DNA from: Xanthomonas sp. 10-10
GTDB taxonomy: Bacteria > Pseudomonadota > Gammaproteobacteria > Xanthomonadales > Xanthomonadaceae
Direction of reading: 5' to 3'
Length of the DNA: 64,000 nucleotides
Assembly: GCF_040182365.1 (NCBI RefSeq)
Contig: NZ_CP144460.1
Span: 3,224,001-3,288,000, forward strand
Each line of letters begins with the position of its first letter. The stretch's first letter is position 1. A program made the position numbers and the translations under genes. The notes under the pieces were generated by a model. The model was not told the DNA's origin, searched no databases, and saw only the letters and a list, made by a program, of their open reading frames with translations. This document shows, in pieces, positions 27,601 through 36,485 of the stretch.

Positions 27601-28546
27601 CCTGGCCCAGCCGCAGCACCGGTGCATCCAGCCGCCAGCCGCCGTCGATGGTGTGCCAGCGCGCACGTGCCTGCAGGCGCTCCCAGCGCAGCGTGCGGCG
27701 CGCGGTTTCGTCCGGCAACGGCTCGCCGGACAGCGCAATCTGGGTGAGATCGGCATCGACGGTGACCCCAGTGATACGGCGGGCACGCAGCTGCGCCCAG
27801 GCCTGCAGGCGCCCACCGCCACCGTCCACGCGCATGCCGCCTACCTGCAGCAGCGACGCCCATGCGGCCAGATCGGCAGGATCGGCCTGCGCATAAGCAC
27901 TGCCGTCGCCGCTGTCGCGGTCGAATTGCAGGACTGCGGTCAGCGGGGCACGCTTGAGATCGATCCAGCTACGGCTGCCCACCTTGACCGTCGAACCGCT
28001 CACGCGCAGACGCAGGTCGATCCGCGGCAAGGCGGTGTCCAGGCCGATCGATGGCGCGTTCACCTTCAGCCGCGCCTCGGCCAGCTGGATCTCGCCAAGC
28101 CGACGCAATGCCTCCAGCGGGTCGGAACGCTTCCCGCTCGGCAGGCCCTGCACAGACCACACGCCGTCGTCGCTGCGTTGCAGGGTCAGCGCCAACCCGC
28201 GCAGGCGCACCTCGGTCAACGAATGCCCAGGCAACAAGCCGGCGTACATCGCCAGCAGTACCTCCGCCTGGCCCACACGCACCTCGCCATGCGGGCCGAT
28301 CCGCAAACCGTCCAGCCGCAGCAGCGGGCCACGCCGGGTCCACTCGGTGTCCAGACGATCGAAGGCGATCGGCTGCCCGGCGCGCTGACTCAACCAGTCG
28401 GCGATCTGCTGCGGGTGCTCCTCGGCCAACGGCAATGCCTGGCTCGCCGCGCCCACCAGCAACGCGACCGCCACCACCGCGAGCGCGCAGGCAGTGATCG
28501 CATAGCGGCGGAACAGGCGCAGACGGCGGCGCAGCGGGGTGGGCAT
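24635..28546 (-). CDS. yhdP: YhdP-family AsmA-like envelope protein
   Basis: 1303 aa, near the 1266 aa of E. coli YhdP. A basic N-terminus (RRRLRLFRRY) and one membrane anchor (about residues 14-38) precede a very long beta-rich periplasmic region, with the C-terminal AsmA-like domain (LDGEVRFGDGFARTDAIRIAGPAAEIAIRGQ, then VGAVAGGPVGAAVG). AsmA-like proteins are thought to form hydrophobic grooves that carry phospholipids from inner to outer membrane. The ATG at 28546 follows a repeat-containing spacer after rng. The order rng, yhdP, tldD matches E. coli. Confidence 0.92.
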   Translation of the reverse strand: MPTPLRRRLRLFRRYAITACALAVVAVALLVGAASQALPLAEEHPQQIADWLSQRAGQPIAFDRLDTEWTRRGPLLRLDGLRIGPHGEVRVGQAEVLLAMYAGLLPGHSLTEVRLRGLALTLQRSDDGVWSVQGLPSGKRSDPLEALRRLGEIQLAEARLKVNAPSIGLDTALPRIDLRLRVSGSTVKVGSRSWIDLKRAPLTAVLQFDRDSGDGSAYAQADPADLAAWASLLQVGGMRVDGGGGRLQAWAQLRARRITGVTVDADLTQIALSGEPLPDETARRTLRWERLQARARWHTIDGGWRLDAPVLRLGQAAALQHLDGLSIAGGRHYAVVARQGEVSGLIAAAALSDQLSPALRRWLTLSKPQLRVADLQIAGEQGGAVRAQGQIEELGFLPVGNSPGISGLRGRIDGDAQGGELETAPDATVRFDWPTGFGVVHEIQLAGKIVGWREGAGWQVATPALRVQARDYGANVRGGLWFQNDGSRPRMQLAAQLDDVALPVARKFWIRSKMSKAAIDWLDMAVAGGVVTGGTGLVSGDLDQWPFDDNDGRFEAFGQIREGTIRFSPDWPAMDQVQADLRFVGNGFSLQGSGDLAGTPIAQLDAGIPSFKTSELYVRASTQADAAQLLGMLRKSPLEQRYGDTLRNLSVSGPATVRFDLLRPLRTNGVGGHLQGTVALQGAKLADARWNLAFDQVSGQAEYRDSGFAAEHLSVQHQGRTGELALRAGGFVQDPRQAFEARFGATVDVKELFDRAPQMEWLRPYVHGSAPWQVGVDVPLPTPGQADAQALLTLRSELVGTTLDLPAPLDKAASQPLDTQVKLALPVGDGDIDVAFGKLVALKASSHGDQTGVRVVMGTDTVTERPPANGLVVTGRTASLDAIDWISLARGSSDSDADMPPLPGQPATPRKDAVPLQQVDVQADRLLMIGGVFPQTRLRLRPTRDAVAVTLDGPSLAGQLTVPNADGGIVQGKLSTVRWQPVADAPEPAAPEPGDPLAGALPEPARRAVAEFDPVSIPPLALDIDDLRVGKMTLGAAILRSSRLTDGMQVDQLQLRSDDQSIGLTGAWRGKGDAASTRLSARVDSRNLGNLLQNLTLGGQLRGGEGQLELNAGWQGSPTGFALGSLDGNLKVDVRNGQLLEVDPGAGRVLGLLSVAQLPRRLMFDFRDFFSKGLAFNTLDGEVRFGDGFARTDAIRIAGPAAEIAIRGQTDLRAQTFDQTVDVNPKAGNLLTVVGAVAGGPVGAAVGAAANAVLGKPLGAIGAKTYHVTGPWKDPQVDVVEREARERAPSKPVPAGKPAAPPR

Positions 28547-28552
28547 TAACGG

Positions 28553-28712
28553 CGGGGAATGGTGAATAGGGAATAGGGAATCGCAGGAGCACAAACCGCG
28601 CCGCGCACACGATCATCCATCCGCGCGCGCCGCCATTCTAAATATGTCACCGCCACCTCGCAGAGCGCCTTTCGCTCCACCCCCATTCCCGATTCCCGAC
28701 TCTCCATTCCCG
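28553..28712. repeat. Two heptamer tracts between rng and yhdP
   Basis: AATAGGGAATAGGGAATC near 28565-28581 and CATTCCCGATTCCCGACTC near 28684 belong to the dispersed GGGAATC family, in opposite orientation on either side of about 100 bp. The spacing could let an RNA fold into a hairpin between rng and yhdP. Confidence 0.6.
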
Positions 28713-28715
28713 GCC

Positions 28716-30215
28716 TCACAGCAGCACCACGTCGAACTGCTCCTGCAGATACTGATCGTCGGACTGGAAACGGATGCTCTTGCCCAGGAATTCTTCCAGC
28801 TCGGCCACCGCTGCGGATTCTTCGTCGGTGATGCGTGCGACCACCTTGGACGAGGCGATCACCAGCAGCCTTGCGGCATCGAACTGGCGCACTGCACGGG
28901 TGATCTCGCGGAAGATTTCGTAGGTCACCGTTTCTGCGGTCTTGATGGTGCCGCGCCCGCCGCACTGGCCGCAGGTTTCCGACAGCTGCCGCTCCAGGCT
29001 CTCGACGGTGCGCTTGCGGGTCATTTCCACCAGGCCCAGCGGCGAGAACTCGTACACCGTGGTCTTGGCGTGGTCGCGTGCCAGCGCCTTTTCCAGGGTG
29101 CGCAGCACCTGGCGGCGGTGCTCGGGATCGTCCATGTCGATGAAGTCGATGATGATGATCCCGCCCAGGTTGCGCAGCCGCAGCTGCCGCGCCACCGCCT
29201 GCGCGGCTTCCAGGTTGGTGCGGAACACGGTTTCTTCGAGATTGCGCTGGCCGACGAACGAACCGGTGTTGACGTCGATGGTGGTCATCGCTTCGGTCTG
29301 GTCGATCACCAGATAGCCGCCGGACTTGAGTGGCACCTGCTTGTTCAAGGCGCGGCCGATCTCGTCCTCGACCCCGTACAGGTCGAAGATCGGCCGGTCG
29401 CCGGTGTACAGCTCCAGCCGCTCGGCCAGCACCGGCATGTACTTGGCCACGAAGGCCTGCAGCTGCACGAAGGTTTCGTTGGAGTCGACCTTGACCTTTT
29501 CCACGTCCTTGCGGATCAGGTCGCGCACCGCCCGCAACGGCAGGCTCAGGTCCTCATAGATGATGCTGCACGGCGGCGCTTCGCGCCCGCGCCGCTCGAC
29601 CACCGTCCACACCCGCGACAGATACGCGATGTCCTCGGCCAGCGCCTCGGCTGGCTGGCCCTCGGCATTGGTGCGGATGATGTAGCCGAAGCCGCCGTGC
29701 TGGGCCGACACCTCGCTGACGATGGTCTTCAGGCGCAGCCGCTCGGCCTCGTCCTCGATCCGTGCCGACACCCCGACGATCTTGGACTGCGGCAGCAGCA
29801 CCAGGTAGCGCGAGGGAATGCTGATCTGGGTCGTGAGCCGCGCGCCCTTGGTGCCGATCGGGTCCTTGACCACCTGCACCACGATGTCCTGCCCGTCGCG
29901 CAGCAGCTCCACGATCGGCACCGCTGCGGCCGGCGGCGGCGGGATCGGGGTTTCTTCGGTATCGACCACGCTGGCCGGTGCCGGTGCCGGGCGCACCACG
30001 TCGTTGGCGTGCAGGAACGCCGCACGCTCCAGCCCGACCTCGACGAATGCCGCCTGCATGCCGGGCATCACCCGCTGCACCTTGCCCTTGTAGATGTTGC
30101 CGACCACGCCCCGGCGCCAACCGCGCTCGATATGCAGCTCCTGCAGCATGCCGTTCTCGATCACCGCCACGCGGGTTTCGCGCGGGGTGACGTTGACCAA
30201 GATCTCTTCCGACAT
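28716..30215 (-). CDS. rng: Ribonuclease G
   Basis: 499 aa. An N-terminal S1 RNA-binding domain (GVVGNIYKGKVQRVMPGMQAAFVEVG, residues 38-62), then the RNase E/G catalytic part with IDVNTGSF and IIIIDFID, which carry the catalytic Asp residues, and the Zn-link CGQCGGRGT. It processes the 5' end of 16S rRNA and degrades mRNA. The ATG at 30215 overlaps the maf stop (TGATG), so translation is coupled. The N-terminal sequence [20 protein letters not shown] is typical. Confidence 0.96.
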   Translation of the reverse strand: MSEEILVNVTPRETRVAVIENGMLQELHIERGWRRGVVGNIYKGKVQRVMPGMQAAFVEVGLERAAFLHANDVVRPAPAPASVVDTEETPIPPPPAAAVPIVELLRDGQDIVVQVVKDPIGTKGARLTTQISIPSRYLVLLPQSKIVGVSARIEDEAERLRLKTIVSEVSAQHGGFGYIIRTNAEGQPAEALAEDIAYLSRVWTVVERRGREAPPCSIIYEDLSLPLRAVRDLIRKDVEKVKVDSNETFVQLQAFVAKYMPVLAERLELYTGDRPIFDLYGVEDEIGRALNKQVPLKSGGYLVIDQTEAMTTIDVNTGSFVGQRNLEETVFRTNLEAAQAVARQLRLRNLGGIIIIDFIDMDDPEHRRQVLRTLEKALARDHAKTTVYEFSPLGLVEMTRKRTVESLERQLSETCGQCGGRGTIKTAETVTYEIFREITRAVRQFDAARLLVIASSKVVARITDEESAAVAELEEFLGKSIRFQSDDQYLQEQFDVVLL

Positions 30216-30787
30216 CAATGCGCTCCGAAGGCTGTGAGCAACTGCGAGGTGTGGTGCAGCGGCAATCCCATCACGCCGGAATAGCTGCCGGACAAATGGC
30301 TGATAAAACGTTCTGCGCGCCCCTGGATCGCATAGGCGCCGGCCTTGCCCATGGGCTCGCCACAGGCCGCATACGCGGCGATCTGCGCCTCACCGAGCGT
30401 GTCGAAGGTCACCTCCGACACCGCCAATACCTGCGCAGGGGCGCGCTGTGCGCAGACTAGAACCACCGCCGTGAGTACCTGGTGGGTGCGCCCGGACAAC
30501 ACGCGCAGCATCGCGATCGCGTCGTCGACATCGACCGGCTTGCCGAACACGCGCTCACCCAGCACCACTTCGGTATCGGAGCCCAGCACGATCGCATCGG
30601 GGTCGCGCGCCTGCACCTGCGCAAGGCCGGCATGCGCCTTGTCCAGCGCAACGCGCCGCACGTATTGTTCGGGCGATTCAGCGGGCGCGCGCAGCTCGGG
30701 CACATCCAGTTCCAGGGTCTGGAATGGCACATCCAGGCGTTGCAGCAGTTCTTGTCGGCGTGGCGAACGGGAGGCGAGATAGAGCAT
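30215..30787 (-). CDS. maf: Maf-family nucleoside triphosphate pyrophosphatase (dTTP/UTP type)
   Basis: 190 aa. The signature [13 protein letters not shown] is at residues 6-18, with the catalytic Asp in GSDTEVVL and the motif [23 protein letters not shown]. The Maf/YhdE family hydrolyses dTTP, UTP and modified nucleotides to prevent their incorporation. The start at 30787 (MLYLASRSP) is preferred over an upstream frame extension. It overlaps rng; in E. coli maf also precedes rng. Confidence 0.95.
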   Translation of the reverse strand: MLYLASRSPRRQELLQRLDVPFQTLELDVPELRAPAESPEQYVRRVALDKAHAGLAQVQARDPDAIVLGSDTEVVLGERVFGKPVDVDDAIAMLRVLSGRTHQVLTAVVLVCAQRAPAQVLAVSEVTFDTLGEAQIAAYAACGEPMGKAGAYAIQGRAERFISHLSGSYSGVMGLPLHHTSQLLTAFGAH

Positions 30788-30918
30788 CCGCCCAGCATAC
30801 CTGTTGGCCGTGCTCGCCCGCTGACTTCGCACCCCGCGCGGCGGTTGCGCGGCAGCGTTCGACTCACAACATATTCATCCACCTCCCAACACGCTCGCAG
30901 CACAGACAAGGAGATCCC

Positions 30919-31656
30919 ATGCGTACCACCTTCAAGCCGTTGTTGCTGGCCCTGTCCATCGCTGCCGGAACCGCCATGACCGCACACGCCCAATCCGCGT
31001 CCAACTACACCATCCCCAGCGATGGCACCCTGCTCAACATCTCGGCCGAAGCCGAAGCCAAGCGCGTGCCGGATATCGCCACGTTGTCCGCAGGCGTGGT
31101 CACCCAGGCTGCCGACAGCAACTCCGCGATGCGCCAGAACGCCGAACAGATGAGCAAGGTCATGACGGCGGTAAAGGCCGCCGGCATCGCCGACAAGGAC
31201 GTGCAGACCAGCGGCATCAATCTGAGCCCGCAGTACACCTATAAAGAAAACGAGGCGCCCAGGATCAACGGCTACCAGGCCAGCAACACGGTCAGCCTGA
31301 AGGTGCGCGACATCTCCAAGCTCGGCAAGGTGCTCGACACCCTGGTCGCGCAAGGCGCCAACGACATCAACGGGCCCAGCTTCTCGGTCGACCAGCCCGA
31401 GCCGGCCTACGACGAGGCCCGCGTGGCCGCACTGAAGAAAGCCCAGACCCGCGCCGACACCTATGCCAAGTCGCTGGGCCTGAAGGTGCGCCGCATCGTC
31501 AGCATCTCCGAAGGCCGCAGCGGTGGCGGCGTGATACGCCCGATGATGATGGCCGCCTCGATGCGCTCGGCCAAAGCCGAGATGGACACCCAGGTGGCGC
31601 CCGGCGAGAGCACGCTGTCGATCACGCTGGATGTGACCTTCGAACTGGGTCGCTGA
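30919..31656 (+). CDS. SIMPL-domain (DUF541) periplasmic protein
   Basis: 245 aa. A signal peptide (cleaved near residue 25, AHAQ) precedes the SIMPL domain, with GTLLNISAEAEAKRVPDIATLSAGV at the start, YTYKENEAPRINGYQASNTVSLKVRD in the middle and VTFELGR at the end. Members such as E. coli YggE and OMP28-like proteins are periplasmic, form ring-like oligomers, and are linked to oxidative stress; the mechanism is unknown. AAGGAG lies 8 bp before the ATG. Divergent from maf. Confidence 0.88.
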   Translation: MRTTFKPLLLALSIAAGTAMTAHAQSASNYTIPSDGTLLNISAEAEAKRVPDIATLSAGVVTQAADSNSAMRQNAEQMSKVMTAVKAAGIADKDVQTSGINLSPQYTYKENEAPRINGYQASNTVSLKVRDISKLGKVLDTLVAQGANDINGPSFSVDQPEPAYDEARVAALKKAQTRADTYAKSLGLKVRRIVSISEGRSGGGVIRPMMMAASMRSAKAEMDTQVAPGESTLSITLDVTFELGR

Positions 31657-31688
31657 AGAAGCAATCCCATTCCGCAGCTTGTCGCTCA

Positions 31689-31716
31689 CTGCCCTCCTCG
31701 GAGGGCAGTGTCGTTT
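31689..31716 (+). terminator. Terminator-like hairpin after the SIMPL gene
   Basis: CTGCCCTC and GAGGGCAG form an 8-bp stem with a CTCG tetraloop, followed by TGTCGTTTT, 32 bp after the stop codon. The U tract is short. Confidence 0.7.
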
Positions 31717-31971
31717 TCGCAGTCCCATCGGAAGACGTGCTGCTTTGTCGTCTTCATGCGAACCATTAAGTTTCTTTTAAAACCTTAAAGACCGCCGGCT
31801 GGCAAGTGTCCAAAGTCACTGCACCTGAACATGAATACGTGGATATGTGCATTTGTGCTTAAAAAAACATGAAATTTAGAGAAAACGTTCTTTAAGCAGC
31901 CTCTACAGCGCTCTAGCATCGGTTGTCAGCGCACCGTCATATTCGTGATGGCGCTCCTCTGGAGAGAGATG
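31717..31971 (+). promoter_or_regulatory. AT-rich leader of the TonB-dependent receptor gene
   Basis: This stretch is much more AT-rich than its neighbours. It holds TTAAG...CTTAA arms (31766-31788) around a T/A-rich centre, and a wider inverted pair GCTTAAA/TTTAAGC (31857-31863, 31891-31897). The receptor ATG follows GGAGAGAG. A regulated promoter with a structured 5' leader is likely; the regulator is unknown. Confidence 0.4.
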
Positions 31972-34900
31972 ATGTCCGGCAACGTTGCTTCAAAGCGCAC
32001 CTTCCATCCAGCGTCGCGGGCACGTTATGCCCGCATCAGCGTGCTTGCGCTCGCGCTGAGCGGCGCCGTCGGCGTGCTGGCCTCAGGCACTGCCGCCGCT
32101 CAAAGCACCACTGCGGGTATTTACGGCAGCGCGCCCGCTGCCGCCGGTGCAACGGTCACGGCACAAAGCGATACCGGCTTTGCCCGGACCGCGATCGTCG
32201 ATGCCAACGGGCGCTACGCGATCGGCAATCTTCCCGTCGGCACTTACACGGTCACCTTGCAACGCGACGGACAATCCGTAGAGACACGCAAGAACATCGC
32301 CCTGCGCGTCGGCGCGGGCACCGATGTGTCCTTCGGCGGCGCTGCCGCTGGCGACACCGCCACCCTGGGCACGATCACCGTGACCGGCAAGAACATCTCG
32401 CCGGTGGATGTGTCCGCCACCGCCTCGCGCACCGTGATTACCGCCGAGCAGTTGCAGCGTTTGCCGCTGGCGCGCTCTGGCGAAGCCATTGCACTGCTGT
32501 CGCCAGGAGCCGTGCAGGGCAGCGGCTATTTCGGCAATGCGATTTCCTTCGGCGGCGCTGGTGTGACCGAAAACGCCTATTACCTCAACGGCTATCTCAG
32601 CTCCAATCCGCTTTCCAACATCGGTGGCGTCACCTTGCCGTTCGGCGCGATCGACCAGCAGGAAACCTATACCGGCGGCTACAGCGCCCGTTACGGGCGT
32701 TCGGCCGGCGGCGTACTCAGCCAGGTCGGCAAACGCGGCACCAACGAATGGCATTTCGGCGCGCAGACCCTGTGGCGCCCGAAGTCGCTCTCCAGCACGG
32801 ACAAGAACGTGCTGTATCCCGACACTGCGCCGCCGGACGGGTACGAATATAGCGACCCCACCCTGCCCGGCACCCTGTACCGCAGCCGCAAGGACGACCG
32901 GTTCTGGAACACGGTCTACAGCGCCTATGCCGGCGGCCCGCTGATCGAGGACCGCCTGTTCGTGTTTGTGGCTGCAGAACAGGAACGCAGCGAAGGCGTT
33001 TCCACGGCGCGTCGGGACGACCCGGTCATCGGCCGCAACAACTACCGCATCGATGAACCCAAGATCTACGCCAAGATCGACTGGAACATAAACGACAGCA
33101 ACATCCTCGAACTGACGGGGGTCAAGAACAACTACCGCGAGGCCGGCAATTACACCGACTTCACCGGCTACTCCGGCGTCGACGGCGACGCCAACGGCGC
33201 ATTCGCCGATACGGTCAAGGTCAACGACCGCTATTACATCGGCAAGTACACCAGCTACATCACCGACGATCTCACATTGAGCGCCACCTACGGCAAGAGC
33301 CGTCAGACCGATTTCCGCAACAACCCCAGCACCGCACCGCTGCTGACCAACACCAATCTGCAGGACCCGGCCATCACCGGTGGCAGCGAGATCCGCAACA
33401 ACCAGACCTCCAGCCAGGCGCGCGATGGCGAAAACAAGACGCGCGGTCTGCGCATCGACCTGGAATATGTGTTGGGCAGCCACACCCTCACTGCAGGTGT
33501 GGACAACATGTATTTCAATGCCAACAACGAAGGCGTCATCACCACCGGCCCGGGCTTCCGCTGGATCTATGGGCGCTCGTCGCGCCCCACCTCGCCCATC
33601 AGCGCTGCGCTGGGCGTGGGTCCGGCCGGTGGCAATGGCTACTACGCCTATCGCTCCGTGTTCAATACCGCGACCAGTATGTCGGTCGAGCAAAAGGCCT
33701 ACTTCCTCGAAGACAAATGGCAGGTCAACGACAAGCTGCTGCTGACGCTGGGTATCCGCAACGACAAGTTCACCAACTTCAACGACGCGGGTGCGCCTTA
33801 CGTGACCAGTGGCGATCAGTGGGCACCGCGCCTGGGGCTGAGCTGGGACGTGTTCGGCGACTCCTCGCTCAAGGTCTACGGCAATGCCGGTCGCTACTAC
33901 CTGGCGTTGCCTAACAGCGTGGCCATCCGTGGCGCATCGCCGTCCACGTTTACGCGCGAATACTTCACCTACACCGGCATCGATGCGCAGGGCAGCCCGA
34001 CCGGGCTGACGCCGGTCGCGGTCGATCCATCCGCCGGATTCTCCTGCTCGGGCAACATCGTCTCCTCCAATCTGGAATGCGGTCAGGCACCGGATGCCGC
34101 CGGCATCGCCGCCACCGACCTGAAGTCGATGTACCAGGACGAGTTCATGCTCGGCTTCGACAAGACCCTGGGCGAGAGTTGGGTCACCGGTGCCAAGGCG
34201 ACCTACCGCACGCTCGGCGCCACCATCGACGACGTCTGCGATGCCGACCGGATGCGCACCAAACTGACTGCATCGGGTATCGATCCGAGCACCGTCAACG
34301 TGCCCGGCTGCATCATCTTCAACCCCGGCGAAACCAACTCCTTCAGTCTGGCCAACCTCAACGGCTCCGGCCGCACCTCGGTGTCGATGTCGCCCTCGGA
34401 CTGGGGCTTCGACAAGGAGGCCAAGCGCACCTATCTGGCAGTGGACCTGTTCCTGCAGCATCCATTCGATGGCAAATGGGAAGGCCGCATCGATTACACC
34501 TGGTCGCGCAACTTCGGCAATACCGAAGGCCAGATCAAATCCGATATCGGCCAGACCGATGTCTCCAAGACCCAGGACTGGGATGCCGCTGCGCTGATGT
34601 GGTACGCAGGTGGCTACCTGGCCAACGATCGTCGCCATCAGATCAAGATCTACGGCTCCTACCAGATCGCACCGGAATGGCTGATTGCAGGCAATATCCG
34701 CGTGCTGTCCGGCACGCCGAAGTCCTGCCTGGGCTATGTCAGCATCAACGGCATCAGCGAAGATTCCGATGCCGGCGACCCGGTGGGCTATGGCTCCTCC
34801 TACCACACCTGCAACGGCCAGCCGTCGCGTCCCGGCGATGCCGGCCGGTTGCCGTGGACCAAGATCGTCGACCTGGGCCTGACCTATCGCCCGGCGTTCG

Positions 34901-35076
34901 CCGGCAACAAGCTCGCCATGACCCTGCAGGCCTTCAACATCTTCAACGAGCGCAAGCCGCTGCAGGTGGATTCGACCTGGGAAGACGACACCTTCACCCT
35001 GTCGAACACCTACAACATGGGCAGGTTCTTCACTCAGCCGCGCTATGCCATGTTCTCGGTGTCGTACGACTACTGA
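31972..35076 (+). CDS. OAR-like TonB-dependent outer-membrane receptor
   Basis: 1034 aa. Signal peptide (ends ASGTAAAQ, about residue 45) followed by a carboxypeptidase-regulatory-like beta-sandwich (GATVTAQSDTGFARTAIVDANGRYAIGNLPVGTYTVTL), a TonB-box-like TITVTGKN, a plug domain (about residues 120-230) and a large beta-barrel ending in an aromatic residue (SVSYDY). These proteins import ligands with TonB/ExbBD energy, in Xanthomonas often plant sugars; the ligand cannot be inferred. The second of two adjacent ATGs (31972) has better ribosome-site spacing. A TonB gene follows 307 bp downstream. Confidence 0.93.
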   Translation: MSGNVASKRTFHPASRARYARISVLALALSGAVGVLASGTAAAQSTTAGIYGSAPAAAGATVTAQSDTGFARTAIVDANGRYAIGNLPVGTYTVTLQRDGQSVETRKNIALRVGAGTDVSFGGAAAGDTATLGTITVTGKNISPVDVSATASRTVITAEQLQRLPLARSGEAIALLSPGAVQGSGYFGNAISFGGAGVTENAYYLNGYLSSNPLSNIGGVTLPFGAIDQQETYTGGYSARYGRSAGGVLSQVGKRGTNEWHFGAQTLWRPKSLSSTDKNVLYPDTAPPDGYEYSDPTLPGTLYRSRKDDRFWNTVYSAYAGGPLIEDRLFVFVAAEQERSEGVSTARRDDPVIGRNNYRIDEPKIYAKIDWNINDSNILELTGVKNNYREAGNYTDFTGYSGVDGDANGAFADTVKVNDRYYIGKYTSYITDDLTLSATYGKSRQTDFRNNPSTAPLLTNTNLQDPAITGGSEIRNNQTSSQARDGENKTRGLRIDLEYVLGSHTLTAGVDNMYFNANNEGVITTGPGFRWIYGRSSRPTSPISAALGVGPAGGNGYYAYRSVFNTATSMSVEQKAYFLEDKWQVNDKLLLTLGIRNDKFTNFNDAGAPYVTSGDQWAPRLGLSWDVFGDSSLKVYGNAGRYYLALPNSVAIRGASPSTFTREYFTYTGIDAQGSPTGLTPVAVDPSAGFSCSGNIVSSNLECGQAPDAAGIAATDLKSMYQDEFMLGFDKTLGESWVTGAKATYRTLGATIDDVCDADRMRTKLTASGIDPSTVNVPGCIIFNPGETNSFSLANLNGSGRTSVSMSPSDWGFDKEAKRTYLAVDLFLQHPFDGKWEGRIDYTWSRNFGNTEGQIKSDIGQTDVSKTQDWDAAALMWYAGGYLANDRRHQIKIYGSYQIAPEWLIAGNIRVLSGTPKSCLGYVSINGISEDSDAGDPVGYGSSYHTCNGQPSRPGDAGRLPWTKIVDLGLTYRPAFAGNKLAMTLQAFNIFNERKPLQVDSTWEDDTFTLSNTYNMGRFFTQPRYAMFSVSYDY

Positions 35077-35102
35077 CGCACTCTCCCGTCAGCGTCGTTT
35101 CC

Positions 35103-35161
35103 CCAGCCCCGCAACGGGCTGGGCTTTTCTACCGCAAACGCCCAGCTCCGGCTGGGCGTTT
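35103..35161 (+). terminator. Two successive hairpins after the receptor gene
   Basis: CAGCCCC...CGGGCTG followed by GGCTTTT (about 35103-35128), then AAACGCCCAGC...GCTGGGCGTTT with a TCCG tetraloop (35136-35161). Both follow the stop by 25-60 bp. The remaining ~220 bp to tonB shows no gene. Confidence 0.8.
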
Positions 35162-35383
35162 GCTTACGAGTATTCCTGTCTGTTTGCGCCTTGAAGCCGG
35201 CCAGCGATCGATATCGACATGATCGCGGAATCACTCCGGCATCCTTCGCGATGCGCAACGCCCTTCGCAGACACGCGCCGCGCTTGTGCAGCCGCGCGCG
35301 CTGAGGTAAACCTACGCTACCGGATGGTGTAGTGCGTCCGGGCCGCGCTGGTCCTTTCCGCAGTTCCGTTCTGGAGGTGGATG

Positions 35384-36052
35384 ATGGTTCGCACGCAATC
35401 GCAGGTTTCTTCCCGTCCCTTTGGCATCGATACCTCACGCGTGCTGGCGATCAGCACGGCCGTGGCGCTGCATTTGCTGGCCGGCGGCTTGTTGCTGATC
35501 CCGCTATCGCACCGGGCGGTTCCGCAACCGCCACCCGAGCCGCGCTGGGTCATGCCGATCACCATACCGACCGCACCGCCGCCGCCCTTGGTCCCGGTCG
35601 ATGTGAAGTTCAAGCCGCAGACGCATACACCACCGAAGACCGTACCGGTCGCGGTCCCGGTGCCGACCCCTCTCATCGACCATACCCCGGTGCTGGATAG
35701 CGCAACGGTTGCCCTACCGGCAGCCAACACCGCGATGGACAGCGCGCCCACCATCGCTGCGCCCAGTGGGCCGATCGAGGCAGGCCAGCTGCAGTATCTG
35801 AGCTCGCCCGCACCGAGTTACCCGGCGGCTGCATTGCGTGCGGGGCAACAAGGCACGGTGCTGCTGCGCGTGCTGGTCGGTACCGATGGACGCCCGGCCG
35901 AAGTCAGCGTGCAGACCAGCAGCGGGCATCGCGCGCTCGATCTGGCCGCACGCAGCCAGGTGCTGCGCAGCTGGCGCTTTCAGCCGGCGATGCAGAACGG
36001 CCAGGCGGTACAGGCCTACGGCCTGGTGCCGGTGAGCTTTTCGTTGAATTGA
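35384..36052 (+). CDS. Energy transducer TonB
   Basis: 222 aa. One N-terminal membrane segment (about residues 20-40), a Pro-rich periplasmic spacer (PPPEPRW, PPPPLVPVDVKFKP, HTPPKTVPVAVPVPTP) and a C-terminal TonB domain (residues 140-222) with SYPAAALRAGQQGTVLLRVLV and WRFQPAMQNG. It couples ExbBD energy to outer-membrane receptors. The ATG at 35384 has the better spacing from GGAGGT; the ATG at 35381 is also possible. Its position after an OAR-like receptor suggests a dedicated pair. Confidence 0.9.
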   Translation: MVRTQSQVSSRPFGIDTSRVLAISTAVALHLLAGGLLLIPLSHRAVPQPPPEPRWVMPITIPTAPPPPLVPVDVKFKPQTHTPPKTVPVAVPVPTPLIDHTPVLDSATVALPAANTAMDSAPTIAAPSGPIEAGQLQYLSSPAPSYPAAALRAGQQGTVLLRVLVGTDGRPAEVSVQTSSGHRALDLAARSQVLRSWRFQPAMQNGQAVQAYGLVPVSFSLN

Positions 36053-36062
36053 ATGGCGACCC

Positions 36063-36095
36063 GATGCGGCGGCCTGCAACTGCCGCCGCCGCATC
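36063..36095. terminator. Hairpin directly after tonB
   Basis: Perfect 11-bp arms GATGCGGCGGC and GCCGCCGCATC enclose an 11-nt loop, 10 bp after the tonB stop, with no T run. The rest of the gap to 36485 shows no gene, repeat or promoter I can support. Confidence 0.5.
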
Positions 36096-36485
36096 GATAC
36101 GACCGCCCACACGCGAACGAAAACTGCCAGCCATGCCGCTACGCACGAGCGCGTTCGGGTTGGCAGGCAGATCCAACATCGCCGCGGCGTCCGTCGATAG
36201 ACGCATCCGCCATCGATCGCCGGTAACGGCACATCGCGTCAGCAGGCGCTGGACATACCGCACGCGCTTGCAACCTGGAACGCTCATGACGCGCCGGCCC
36301 CGTCATCAGGGAGGCGCAGCCGGTGTTCGGAATCGGCATGCGCCATTCGCACCGTGGTCGGTCCGCGCCATCCAGACACACCTGGCGACTGCTCGCCAGG
36401 TCGTGTTGGCTACCCGGTTGCGTCCCTGGTGATGTACGGCGACCACCGCAGCTTGCTGCGGGATCTGCACGACCTGCGCGCCTTG

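Noticed and set aside
24503..28549. Very long open frame on the plus strand over yhdP
   Set aside because: It is antisense to a clear YhdP gene, is rich in Gln, His, Arg and Ala, and is a by-product of high GC and codon bias. The same applies to long frames over gor/dadA, leuS and the RND pump.
31945..31971. Earlier start for the TonB receptor (MMALLWREM)
   Set aside because: The GTG/ATG frame start at 31945 has no ribosome site, and the segment is not part of a signal peptide; GGAGAGAG before 31969-31972 is better.
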